DNA of 64,000 nucleotides from Nitrosomonas stercoris. GTDB lineage: Bacteria > Pseudomonadota > Gammaproteobacteria > Burkholderiales > Nitrosomonadaceae. Positions 1-7,626 of the stretch are shown one piece after another. Numbering within the stretch: the stretch's first letter is position 1; the number at the start of each line of letters is the position of its first letter. Both the position numbers and the translations under genes were made by a program. Below the pieces are notes generated by a model, which saw nothing but the letters and a program-made list of their open reading frames with translations, did no database searches and was not told the origin of the DNA. The DNA is taken from positions 434,001-498,000 of the forward strand of contig AP019755.1 in the NCBI GenBank assembly GCA_006742785.1, given 5' to 3'.

Positions 1-326
1 AAGGTATGCAGTTTGCTGCGTTTGGCGATCTGCACGGTGACAGGTTTGCCCAGAATTTCTTGCACACTTTCGGCAAATGGTGCTCCAGTATAGCCACCGT
101 CACACAGCAAACCTTGCACTTGTCCCAAACTCGATCTGCAACGCTTCAAGGCCTGCAATGCACCGTTACGGTCAGTCACTTCCGCTGTCGTCACTGCAAT
201 GGCGTGCGGCAACCCCAAGGTATCAACAGCGATATGGCGCTTGATGCCCGACACCTTCTTGCCGGCGTCATAGCCTTTCTGGTCAGCCGTGTCTGTATTC
301 TTCACGCTTTGCGCGTCCACAATCAA
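1..326 (-). CDS. IS5-family transposase, DDE domain (orfB), partial
   Basis: The C-terminal catalytic frame runs off the window start. The first DDE aspartate is visible in LIVDAQSVKNT, followed by the KVSGIKRHIAVDTLG block typical of IS5 transposases. The nominal start is TTG at 326, but the frame is more likely entered by frameshifting from orfA at the A7 run. The second aspartate (LCDGGYTG) is visible; the catalytic glutamate region lies outside the window. Confidence 0.8.
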   Translation of the reverse strand, partial: MIVDAQSVKNTDTADQKGYDAGKKVSGIKRHIAVDTLGLPHAIAVTTAEVTDRNGALQALKRCRSSLGQVQGLLCDGGYTGAPFAESVQEILGKPVTVQIAKRSKLHT

Positions 327-648
327 GAACGTGCTGCAAGCGTTGCGCCCCAGTTTCTCTCGGGCCGCGCCAACCTGATTTTTTTAATGCCTGCTCCAGC
401 ACGCTCACGCCGTGCTGGTCAGGCTCATTCCATTTGCGCCAATAGGCATATACACTCTGCCATTTGGGAAACTCTCCGGGCAAAAATCTCCACTGGCAAC
501 CAGTACGCAGCAGATACAGCACAGCACAAAATACTTCATACAAATCTATTGTCGTGGGTTTGGTGCTGCGCCTCACGCTACGCAATAGCGGCTCTATCTC
601 GGCAAACTTCTCTTTGCTAATATCACTGGCATATTTTGTTCTCTTCAT
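283..648 (-). CDS. IS5-family transposase, N-terminal frame (orfA)
   Basis: 121-aa open frame whose useful part is the N-terminal DUF4096-like region of IS5 transposases (DLYEVFCAVLYLLRTGCQW, FPKW). The frame contains an A7 run. One base out of frame after it, the sequence continues as the DDE domain (AREKLGRNACSTFLIVDAQS), so the working enzyme is probably a frameshift fusion of orfA and orfB. Residues after the A7 run in this frame are read-through without family similarity. The protein is the same as that encoded at 25437-25802. Confidence 0.85.
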   Translation of the reverse strand: MKRTKYASDISKEKFAEIEPLLRSVRRSTKPTTIDLYEVFCAVLYLLRTGCQWRFLPGEFPKWQSVYAYWRKWNEPDQHGVSVLEQALKKSGWRGPRETGAQRLQHVLDCGRAKREEYRHG

Positions 649-817
649 CCACGTATCGTAAGGAATAATGATGAGATCGTAAACGGGCTCTTAGAGAATA
701 CCAATTTTAAATATTAATTGTTATTGGATATCAGCCTATTTTTCTAGCCGATTTCATCATTGATTTGCGATCAGACCCTAGTACACTAGCTTTTGATAAC
801 AATTCTGCCTGAAATTT

Positions 818-2050
818 ATGTCACGATTCAAAATAGCTCTTCGCAATGTAATCCGCCACAAACGACGCAGCGGTCTTGCAATTGGAGCAACGGCTTTTGG
901 CATCGTAGCCTTACTTTTGGCAAGCGGTTTTATTGAATGGATCTATCAGGATATGCGAGAATCAACCATCCACTCGCAACTGGGGCATATGCAAATTGTC
1001 AAGCATGGTTATTTTGAAGCTGGCAAGGCAGATCCTTACCGATTCTTGTTTGTAGACAATTTGAGACAAAAATTGTCGGAAAATTTTACACTCCCAGATA
1101 ACAGCCATCCTGTTAAAACAGTAGTACCGCGTTTGGGATTCAGTGGCTTGCTCAGCTATGGCGATGCCACGCTGTCTTTTATGGGGGAAGGGATCGATCC
1201 GGCAGAACAGGAATATTTTGGTAATGCGCTCAAGCTTTCAGCTGGCGACCATTTATCAGCCGAGCAGCCGCATCACTTGATTATGGGCGAAGGGCTGGCG
1301 CGCAATCTAGGTGTGGCGGTGGGTGATCAGGTGGTGTTGCTGGTGAACACAGCAACGGGTGGAATCAACGCAGTTGAAATGACGGTGGGTGGGCTGTTTA
1401 CAACCGTGACAAAATCTTACGACGATAACGCACTGCGCCTGCCAATTAGTACTACACAGCAGTTGCTGCGGACCCAAGGCGCGCACAGCTGGGTAGTGTT
1501 GCTGCATGATACTGCGCAAACTGATGCAGTATTGGCAGCGCTACGCGAGCAGCTATCGCCAGAGCAGTTTGAAATTGTGCCTTGGTATCAATTGGCTGAT
1601 TTCTACAATAAAACCACGGTGTTATTTTCTAAACAGGTGCAAGCTATCAAGCTGATTATCGCACTTATTATCTTGTTAGGCATTTCCAACACCATGACCA
1701 TGAATGTGATGGAGCGTACTGGCGAAATCGGTACCGCCATGGCATTAGGTGTAAAGAAAATCGACATTTTGCGTCAATTCCTGTGTGAAGGCGCACTGAT
1801 TGGCGGTATCGGTGGCATATTGGGTATGCTAATCGGATTACTACTTGCCACCATCATTTCTGCTGTTGGCATCCCCATGCCGCCTCCACCAGGCATGGCA
1901 CGTGGTTATACTGGAGAAATCCTCATTACCCCCGACATGCTGCTAGAAGCACTGGCATTGGCGATTATCACCACTCTCATCGCCAGCCTCTACCCTGCTT
2001 GGAAAGCTTCTCGCATGCAAATCGTCGATGCACTCAGACACAATCGATAA
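818..2050 (+). CDS. ABC transporter permease, FtsX/MacB type
   Basis: 410-aa inner-membrane permease of the FtsX/LolC/MacB class. It starts with the usual amphipathic segment and first transmembrane helix (IALRNVIRHKRRSGLAIGA), has a periplasmic domain at about residues 45-270, and ends in the three-helix FtsX domain with the conserved NTMTMNVMERTGEIGTAMAL loop. Such proteins work with a LolD/MacB-type ATPase and often a periplasmic or outer-membrane partner. None is adjacent: the upstream side is occupied by an IS5-family element and the downstream side by repeats and a TA locus. ATG at 818 is the first start; its Shine-Dalgarno is weak. The substrate cannot be read from the sequence; lipoprotein or antimicrobial export are both possible. 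Confidence 0.88.
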   Translation: MSRFKIALRNVIRHKRRSGLAIGATAFGIVALLLASGFIEWIYQDMRESTIHSQLGHMQIVKHGYFEAGKADPYRFLFVDNLRQKLSENFTLPDNSHPVKTVVPRLGFSGLLSYGDATLSFMGEGIDPAEQEYFGNALKLSAGDHLSAEQPHHLIMGEGLARNLGVAVGDQVVLLVNTATGGINAVEMTVGGLFTTVTKSYDDNALRLPISTTQQLLRTQGAHSWVVLLHDTAQTDAVLAALREQLSPEQFEIVPWYQLADFYNKTTVLFSKQVQAIKLIIALIILLGISNTMTMNVMERTGEIGTAMALGVKKIDILRQFLCEGALIGGIGGILGMLIGLLLATIISAVGIPMPPPPGMARGYTGEILITPDMLLEALALAIITTLIASLYPAWKASRMQIVDALRHNR

Positions 2051-2144
2051 AAACAGCAAATGTCGATTTTCTTTACACATTTATCTGATAATAATGCTGA
2101 TGGAATGCGAGAGATAACTGATTCCCCTCATTGAAACAGTTGTG

Positions 2145-2230
2145 CTGGATTGCTTCTCACCAATGGCGTTCGCAAAAATACCATTTTTATTGTTGCCATT
2201 ACGAGAAGCAGTGCGACGTGGCAACCCTGA
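2145..2230. repeat. Palindromic CTGGATTGC-type interspersed repeat
   Basis: One unit of the interspersed family, beginning CTGGATTGCTTCTCACC and ending in a diverged GACGTGGCAACCCTGA arm. It fills most of the gap between the permease and mntA. No gene is seen in this gap. Confidence 0.7.
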
Positions 2231-2237
2231 AATAGTC

Positions 2238-2561
2238 TTATATAACAGCATTCTGTACGTTACGATAAATTTCCACACCAACACGCTGAATATGTTTGAT
2301 CAACTCCGGATTGTTCAACTGACACACTGCCTTGACATCAAAAAGATAAGGCAAAGGTAATTCATCCATTTCTAGAGCGACACGTTCAGCAATCAATTCA
2401 TCAACATCGCCATATAAAGCTAAATCAATATCAGAATTGGGGCGAGCAATCCCTTTTGCACGTGAGCCAAAAAGTACCCCACGTTCAATCTGCGGCCAAC
2501 GATGCAAAACAGTAATCAGCTGTTCAATTTCAGCTTCGGTTAGTCCAGTATGATTCTTCAT
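2238..2561 (-). CDS. mntA: MntA-type nucleotidyltransferase antitoxin
   Basis: 107-aa minimal nucleotidyltransferase (MNT) with the complete signature GS-X10-DXD (GSRAKG then DID, roughly residues 32-46). In HepT-MntA modules MntA AMPylates the tyrosine after the HepT RX4HXY motif and so silences the toxin. The gene overlaps the upstream hepT by ATGA (2558-2561), the usual order and coupling. All catalytic residues are present, so this antitoxin looks functional. Family assignment is strong; activity is inferred. Confidence 0.88.
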   Translation of the reverse strand: MKNHTGLTEAEIEQLITVLHRWPQIERGVLFGSRAKGIARPNSDIDLALYGDVDELIAERVALEMDELPLPYLFDVKAVCQLNNPELIKHIQRVGVEIYRNVQNAVI

Positions 2562-2833
2562 GCGTTTATTTGGGCGATAAGCCAGGCATGCAAATGTTCC
2601 ATTGCTGGCAGATAACGCTCCTTGACAACCTCCAATATCTGAGCAAATTTACTGAAATCATAAGTGTGTGAGAGTTGGTTGCGATGCAACATCATATCTA
2701 TCCATACTTGCCCATCTTCAAACAGTTTCGCAGAGAAAGCCTGTTTGATAACTTCACGCGGTGTAACCGGTGTAATGACCACCCCACTGGCTTCCAGATA
2801 ATCTTTCATCGTTTTCCAGGTAACTCTGCTCAT
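2558..2833 (-). CDS. hepT: HepT-type HEPN ribonuclease toxin, short
   Basis: 91-aa HEPN-domain protein with the exact RX4HXY motif (R51, H56, Y58 in HRNQLSHTYDF). Family members are usually about 130 residues. Here the first helix and about 40 residues are missing: the frame upstream of 2833 is open for only about 14 codons before a stop, and the preceding DNA does not encode a recognisable N-terminus. The RNase motif and the tyrosine modified by MntA remain. It may be a truncated toxin kept beside an intact mntA, or a short family variant. Confidence 0.8.
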   Translation of the reverse strand: MSRVTWKTMKDYLEASGVVITPVTPREVIKQAFSAKLFEDGQVWIDMMLHRNQLSHTYDFSKFAQILEVVKERYLPAMEHLHAWLIAQINA

Positions 2834-3153
2834 ACTCTTGTTATATCGGCTATAAGGAAAAAACAGTACAATCAGAATAACTCACAGGCCATAACACATA
2901 AAATTATCTGCAAACAATTTACAGGTTGTCACAAAATACCTGGCTGCTTTAAAGAAGTATCAACACTTCTTCCTTCGTTGATACGACTGTACTGGATTGC
3001 TTCATCGGCTACGCCGTTTCGCAAAGACCACATTTTTTACGTACCATTACTCAAATAAAACCTGTCCTTGCGAGGAAGCCGCAGGCTGACGTGGCAATCC
3101 AGTCTATCCGTTAAAGCATCCCCTTATTTCTTCTATTCCGCTACACTTCATGC
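2834..3153. repeat. Gene-free stretch with palindromic repeat and conserved rpn leader
   Basis: 2834-2991 shows nothing recognisable. 2992-3102 is one repeat unit, from CTGGATTGCTTC to GTGGCAATCCAG. 3103-3153 is a 51-bp leader that recurs, nearly unchanged, in front of the other full-length rpn genes, always starting immediately after a repeat end. No Shine-Dalgarno is visible in this leader. Confidence 0.7.
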
Positions 3154-4137
3154 ATGGATCATGATCACAGCTATAAATTGCTCTTTACCCATCCCGAAAT
3201 GGTGGCAGACTTGCTGCGTGGGTTTGTCAAGGAAGATTGGATCAAAGAATTGGACTTTTCCACATTAGAAAAAGCCAGCGGCAGCTATGTCAGCGATGAT
3301 CTGCGAGATCGCCACGATGACGTCATCTGGCGAATACGCTGGAAGAACGTTCAGAGCAACCATCAAAACAGTGCCTGGCTGTATGTCTACCTGCTGATTG
3401 AATTTCAATCTTCCGTAGATTGGTTCATGGCTGTGCGCATTATGACTTACGTTGGCCTGTTATATCAGGATCTGATCAGAAGCAAGGCAGTTAAAACCAA
3501 CGAACCATTGCCACCTGTGCTACCCATCGTGCTGTATAACGGTGATCCGCGCTGGCAAGCCCCGGCAGATATTGCAGACTTGATCACCCCTGCGCCAGGC
3601 GGATTGGAGCGCTACCGTCCGCACCTGCACTATTTGCTGCTGGACGAAGGCAGCTACCATGAACATGAACTGGCAGAACTACGCAACCTGGCCGCTGCAT
3701 TATTTCGGTTAGAGAACAGCCGCACTCCGGAAGATGTCCAACAAGTGTTACAAGCGTTGATTGCCTGGTTACAATCGCCGCAACAAAGCAACTTGCGCCG
3801 GGCATTCACCATCTGGTTGAAACGGGTATTCTTACCAGGCAGAATGCCAACAGTGGCATTTGACGAAATTCAGGATTTACAGGAGGTAACAAACATGCTT
3901 TCAGAACGTGTCAAAGACTGGACAAAAAACTGGAAACAACAAGGAATTGAAGAAGGATTGCAGAAAGGATTGCAGAAAGGTGAAGCTGGACTATTATTGC
4001 GCCAACTGGAATGGCGTTTTGGCGCTGTGAGTGAAGCAATTAGTGCTCGTGTCAAACAGGCAGATTCGCCCACTTTAGAACTCTGGAGCAAACGCATACT
4101 AACCGCCCAAACCATTGAAGAAGTATTTGCTGATTAA
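3154..4137 (+). CDS. Rpn family nuclease (RpnL), copy 1
   Basis: 327-aa member of the Rpn (recombination-promoting nuclease; old Transposase_31/YhgA-like) family. The N-terminal PD-(D/E)XK nuclease core is visible: D55/D56 in DRHDDVIWRIR and the E83-x-Q85 pair in LIEFQSSVDW, followed by the MAVRIMTYVGLLYQ helix. Residues 110-245 form the middle domain. From M248 (NMLSERVKDW) begins a C-terminal domain that could also be made separately. Within it lies a GLQK-GLQK four-residue repeat. ATG at 3154 follows the leader sequence and has no clear Shine-Dalgarno. Members are DNA endonucleases; in E. coli they are toxic and antiphage. It is the only full-length copy on the plus strand. Confidence 0.88.
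   Translation: MDHDHSYKLLFTHPEMVADLLRGFVKEDWIKELDFSTLEKASGSYVSDDLRDRHDDVIWRIRWKNVQSNHQNSAWLYVYLLIEFQSSVDWFMAVRIMTYVGLLYQDLIRSKAVKTNEPLPPVLPIVLYNGDPRWQAPADIADLITPAPGGLERYRPHLHYLLLDEGSYHEHELAELRNLAAALFRLENSRTPEDVQQVLQALIAWLQSPQQSNLRRAFTIWLKRVFLPGRMPTVAFDEIQDLQEVTNMLSERVKDWTKNWKQQGIEEGLQKGLQKGEAGLLLRQLEWRFGAVSEAISARVKQADSPTLELWSKRILTAQTIEEVFAD
3881..3887 (+). promoter_or_regulatory. Strong internal Shine-Dalgarno inside rpn copy 1
   Basis: AGGAGGT placed 7 nt before the in-frame ATG at 3895. It is the strongest ribosome-binding site in this region, and it sits inside the rpn coding sequence. Confidence 0.8.
3895..4137 (+). CDS. RpnS-like intragenic C-terminal protein, copy 1
   Basis: 80-aa protein in the same frame as the long rpn gene, starting at M248 of that gene (MLSERVKDWTKNW). 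It is supported by a perfect AGGAGGT with correct spacing, conserved in all five full-length copies. For E. coli Rpn proteins the separately translated C-terminal domain (RpnS) binds and blocks the toxic long form. A GLQK-GLQK repeat, the variable helix element in that family, is present twice here. Separate translation is inferred from the site, not shown. Confidence 0.7.
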   Translation: MLSERVKDWTKNWKQQGIEEGLQKGLQKGEAGLLLRQLEWRFGAVSEAISARVKQADSPTLELWSKRILTAQTIEEVFAD

Positions 4138-4600
4138 AACCCTTATCCTATTCTTTATTCTTGTCCAGCAATAATGACGACAAGACGTACAAAGGTGATT
4201 GTTTTCTCTTTCGTTGTTGATGCGCCTACACTGGATTGCTTCACGTCACCGCCGTTTCGCAAAGACCACATTTTTATGTATTACACAAACGCCCCCTTGC
4301 GAGGAAGCGTAGCCTTTAGCCGCGACTGCGAATGCAATGAAGCAGGTGGCGGGAACGCAGCAATCTTCAGCGTCATCGCGAAATCCGTAGGATTGTGGCG
4401 ATCCAGCGTGATGCTAATAACGAAGAAACTGGATTGCTTCTCGCCTATGGCGATCGCAATGACACCATTTCTATTGCTTAAGCAGCAAGCGTTGCGCCGT
4501 TCATTGATGCAATGCATTGATGATTTTCAGGGCTATTAACCAATTATTACTTCATAACAAACAACAAACCCAATAGTCAGCAAAACCGTAAAAAAGCGGC
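4138..4600. repeat. Palindromic repeat cluster
   Basis: Three or four partial units: a CCAG end near 4167 followed by the ACGACAAGACG spacer, CTGGATTGCTTCACG at about 4231, a TTGCGAGGAAGCG arm at about 4306 and CTGGATTGCTTCTCGCC at about 4429. 4447-4540 is a segment with copies at 6661-6770 and 9129-9225 (CACCATTTCTATTGCTT). No gene seen. Confidence 0.7.
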
Positions 4601-4605
4601 TAACA

Positions 4606-4628
4606 TTCACAATATTATGTATTGTGAA
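4606..4628. promoter_or_regulatory. Inverted repeat upstream of higB, likely HigA operator
   Basis: Perfect 9-bp arms TTCACAATA and TATTGTGAA separated by five bases, 40 bp before the original higB start. HigA-type antitoxins autoregulate by binding such palindromes near the promoter. No binding data; position and symmetry only. Confidence 0.55.
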
Positions 4629-4693
4629 GCCTGACACGATACAATCTACATCCAATAACCTAAGCTAATGAGAATCAAAAATGTTGTACATAA

Positions 4694-5508
4694 GAACCTG
4701 TTCAAAATCTTTTTTTTGGTAGATACTCTCTGGATGAGAAAATACTATCCTAGCGACATTAGTCGAGAACAATTTGAGCAGGTTCGCCTGTTGTTGGAGG
4801 GTGCGAGGAAGAAGACACGTCCGCGCACCGTGGATCTGTACGAGGTGTTTTGTGCGGTGCTATATTTGCTCAAGAGTGGCTGCCAGTGGCGTCTGTTGCC
4901 GGACAGTTTTCCGAAGTGGCGCACAGTGCACTCGTACTGGGCCATCTGGAGTGAGCCAGATGCGGAGGGAGTGAGCCTGCTGGAGCGGGCGTTAAAAAAA
5001 ATCCGTTGGCGCGGCCCGAGAGAAACTGGGGCGCAACGCTTGCAGCACGTTCTTGATTGTGGACGCGCAAAGCGTGAAGAATACAGACACGGCTGACCAG
5101 AAAGGCTATGACGCCGGCAAGAAGGTGTCGGGCATCAAGCGCCATATCGCTGTTGATACCTTGGGGTTGCCGCACGCCATTGCAGTGACGACAGCGGAAG
5201 TGACTGACCGTAACGGTGCATTGCAGGCCTTGAAGCGTTGCAGAGTGTGACGGTGGCTATACTGGAGCACCATTTGCCGAAAGTGTGCAAGAAATTCTGG
5301 GCAAACCTGTCACCGTGCAGATCGCCAAACGCAGCAAACTGCATACCTTCAAGGTTATGCCCAGGCGCTGGATAGTGGAACGTAGTTTCGCCTGGCTGGA
5401 AAAGTGCCGAAGATTATGGAAAAACTGCGAACGTAAACTTGATACCAGCTTGCAGCTCATTCATTTGGCTTTCTTGGCACTATTACTCAGAAGATCGTAA
5501 ACAGGCTC
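4694..5508 (+). mobile_element. Mosaic IS5-family element inside higB
   Basis: 815 bp, flanked by a perfect 3-bp TAA duplication (4691-4693 and 5509-5511). The left end GAACCTGTTCAAAATC differs from the right end, which is that of the intact element at 25395 (right end GATCGTAAACAGGCTC). The first ~290 bp encode a diverged orfA, whereas from about 5005 the DNA is almost identical to the intact copy. It lacks 34 bp present in the intact element (junction near 5246), so it is probably dead. Confidence 0.85.
4734..5500 (+). pseudogene. IS5-family transposase, chimeric and deleted
   Basis: The N-terminal part (MRKYYPSDISREQFEQVRLL) is a different IS5 subtype from the other two copies. The rest, after the A-run and GGCGCGGCCCGAG, is the common type. 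A 34-bp deletion near 5246 joins LKRCR directly to the CDGGYTGAPF region out of frame, separating the first and second catalytic aspartates. It is in frame with the upstream higB start codon (4668), giving a 22-residue extension if read through. Confidence 0.8.
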
Positions 5509-5777
5509 TAAGGGATTGCAAAGATTTATTGAAAGCGATGATATCAGCGGGTTACCACCTAACGCCATCGCTAAGATCAGACGCATGGTGTCCTTCCTTC
5601 AGGATATGGAGAAAGAGGACGAGCTATATACCATACCGAATTGGAAAGCTCACACACTAACTGGTAATCGTAAAGGTACATGGAGCTTATTCGTAACCAG
5701 AAACTGGCGAATGACATTTCAGATTGATAAACATGAAATCGTCATCGTTGATCTTAATTTTGAAGATTATCACTAAA

Positions 5778-6122
5778 ATGACTATAAACACTCACATTGA
5801 AATTCGCTTGAAAAATCCTATCCACCCCGGCAACTTTATCAAATATGAAGTTATTGAACCGTTAGCGCTGTCTGTGACCAGCGCAGCCAATATACTGGGA
5901 GTTTCACGAGCAACACTTTCAGCATTATTGAATGAACGTGCACACTTATCGCCAGAAATGGCACTACGCATTGAAAAAGCTTTTGGTGTATCAATGGATA
6001 CACTGATGCGAATGCAAAGCAGTTATGACATTGCCCAAACACGCAAGCGAGCAGCAGAAATCAAAGTGGCGCCATACAGTAAAAAATCAATTGAACCAAA
6101 CACGGCAACCCGGAAGAATTGA
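5778..6122 (+). CDS. higA: HigA-type antitoxin
   Basis: 114-aa XRE-type helix-turn-helix protein of the HigA family, with the N-terminal signature HPGNFIKYEVIEPLALSVT and HTH at about residues 35-65 (AANILGVSRATLSALLNER). ATG at 5778 starts one base after the higB stop codon, the usual tight coupling. The frame is also open upstream, but that part overlaps higB and has no family match. The antitoxin is intact although its toxin is split by an IS. It could still repress the operator at 4606 or cross-neutralise other HigB proteins. Confidence 0.9.
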   Translation: MTINTHIEIRLKNPIHPGNFIKYEVIEPLALSVTSAANILGVSRATLSALLNERAHLSPEMALRIEKAFGVSMDTLMRMQSSYDIAQTRKRAAEIKVAPYSKKSIEPNTATRKN

Positions 6123-6845
6123 CAAAGCACCACTGTCATCGCAAGGAGCAACACGACCGTGGTAACTCATAAAAATTGACAAAATAGCCTCGTCGTCGCG
6201 AAGGACGTCACTGCGAGGAGCAACGCGACGTGGCAGCCCAGTTGTTGGGTGGCGATCCAGCAATAATAACGACAAGACGCACAGAGGTGATTGTTTTCTC
6301 TTTCGTTGTTGGTGCGGTTGCGCTGGATTGCTTCCCACCTGCGGCGGTCGCAAAGACGTAATTTTTCCCGTTGATACGCCTGTACTGGATTGCTTCATCG
6401 GCTACGCCGTTTCGCAAAGACCACATTTTTTACGTACCATTACTCAAACAAAACTTGTCCTTGTGAGGAGGTCAGAAACCGACGTGGCAATCCAGAAAAA
6501 GATTGACAAAGCACCACCGTCATCGCGAAGGACGTCACTGCGAGGAGCAACGCGACGTGGCAGCCCAGTTATTGGGTGGCGACCCAGCAAGCAACATCAG
6601 CAGAATCACAAAAGGCTGGTTCTCTTCGTTGTACTACAGGTGCGCTAGATTGCTTCTCGCTTATGGCGATCGCAATGACACCATTTCTATTGCTTCAGCA
6701 GCAAGTGCTGCGCCATTCATTGAAGCAGCACGCTGATTATTTCCAGGATTATCAGCCATCCGCAACAGCTTCCTGATCGCCACCTCTCGCTCGCCTTCAC
6801 TTTTACACCCAGATACAACAACAAGGGCATATTCAGCTATCAAAC
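6123..6845. repeat. Palindromic repeat cluster with two 69-bp cores
   Basis: No supported gene. 69-bp core units at 6192-6260 and 6519-6587 (from GTCATCGCGAAGGACGTC to GGCGATCCAG), plus inverted-arm units starting CTGGATTGC at about 6323 and 6378, and a spacer (ACGACAAGACGCACAGAGG) shared with 8790. 6661-6845 resembles 9129-9320 and might be a decayed reading frame on the minus strand, but the second copy has stops. Confidence 0.75.
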
Positions 6846-7157
6846 TCACGCACCAACCTTTTTAGGAATTGCTTTTAAATTAAGATTGAGCGCATGCAGG
6901 ACTTTAAACACTGTTTCAAATTGAGGTTTTGAACCTGCACGAAAGGCTTTATAAAGACTTTCCCGGCCGAGTCCCGTATCTTGAGCCAGTTGAGCCATGC
7001 CGCGCGCTTTAGCAATATAGCCAATAGCGCGTAACAGTTCATCACTATCACCTTCAGCCAGCACCTGCGTTAAGTATTCAGCAATATCCTCATCATCACG
7101 TAAATAATCTGACACATCAAATTCAGCAATTTCATTTAAAAGTATTTTTTTACTCAT
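6846..7157 (-). CDS. HTH antitoxin of addiction-module type (TIGR02684-like)
   Basis: 103-aa DNA-binding antitoxin. The start chosen is ATG at 7157 (MSKKILLNEIAEFDVSDYL), where the family begins; the longer open frame reads into the toxin gene. HTH at about residues 55-85 (GMAQLAQDTGLGRESLYKAF), followed by the KPQFETVFKVLHALNLNLKAI ending. About 90% identical by eye to the antitoxin at 9822-10160, but on the opposite strand and with a different C-terminus. Its toxin partner is frameshifted. Confidence 0.85.
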   Translation of the reverse strand: MSKKILLNEIAEFDVSDYLRDDEDIAEYLTQVLAEGDSDELLRAIGYIAKARGMAQLAQDTGLGRESLYKAFRAGSKPQFETVFKVLHALNLNLKAIPKKVGA

Positions 7158-7457
7158 GACCGCTTTCTCCCAAATTACTCGCCAGCTGAACAGCTTTCTG
7201 AATATCACTGCTTTGTGTTGATTTATTACCGCCTCCAAGCATCAAAACAATACTACTACCTCGGTGAATATAATAATACGCCAACCAGAACCAAAAAATT
7301 CACGCATTTCAAATACACCCTCACCTACGTATTTGACATCACCCAGCAAACCTTGCCTAGCTTTATCCAAACGACGAATTAAGCGGATTCTCGTGGGACG
7401 ATCTTTCAAACTGCCTAGCCACTTATCAAACTCATCTAATCTTTTGACAATATACAT
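7150..7457 (-). pseudogene. RelE/HigB-like toxin with 1-bp deletion
   Basis: Near copy of the intact toxin at 9521-9829. The frame is correct through FEMREFFGSGWR, then a single missing base (CGTAT-TATTATAT where the intact copy has CGCATGTATTAC) changes the frame and gives a stop after about 71 residues. Restoring one base recovers the rest, including MLGGGNKSTQSSDIQKAVQLA and overlap with the antitoxin start. So the lesion is one recent deletion, unless it is a sequencing error. Confidence 0.8.
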
Positions 7458-7626
7458 GGCATTTGTATCTTAATGAATACACCATGATAAACAATATTGC
7501 TACTGCCGCTTAAAATATAAGGGTATTGACACGCCAATCCATCCCGAAATGATAGCTGACATAATCCAGAAGAATTGACAAAACATCACCGTCATCGCGA
7601 GAGAAGCCCTATGCTTGCACCATCGT

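Larger units (their letters stand above)
1..690 (-). mobile_element. IS5-family insertion sequence, cut by window start
   Basis: The orfA and orfB regions match the complete element at 25395-26243 at the protein level; by that alignment about 159 bp lie outside the window. The visible end is the transposase-upstream terminus, reading GAGCCCGTTTACGATC on the minus strand and ending at 690, followed on the plus strand by TTA. The near identity to the second copy suggests recent transposition. The element sits about 130 bp upstream of an orphan ABC permease, so it may have separated that gene from partners. Confidence 0.9.
4668..5776 (+). pseudogene. higB: higB toxin gene interrupted by IS insertion
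   Basis: Removing the IS (4694-5508) and one copy of the TAA duplication restores a continuous frame: ATG at 4668 gives MRIKNVVH, then 5510 onward gives KGLQRFIESDD and ends in NFEDYH at 5776. This is a normal-length HigB (RelE superfamily mRNA interferase), including GNRKGTWSLFVTRNWRMTF. The remaining 3' frame from 5516 lacks the first ten or so residues and its own promoter. The interrupted frame instead runs from the higB start codon into the transposase gene. Confidence 0.85.

Noticed and set aside
6-620. 204-codon plus-strand frame over the partial IS (also antisense at 25465-26079)
   Set aside because: It is antisense to the transposase and open only because of codon bias.
6123-6845. 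Several 60-130-codon frames such as those reading SLRGATRRGSPVVGW or LLDRHPTTGLPRRVAPRSDV
   Set aside because: They are translations of the 69-bp repeat, recur with every copy in several frames and have no start or ribosome-binding context.
6661-6849. 62-codon minus-strand frame next to the TA antitoxin
   Set aside because: The related DNA at 9129-9320 has stop codons and the segment overlaps repeat arms; best treated as repeat or a dead remnant.
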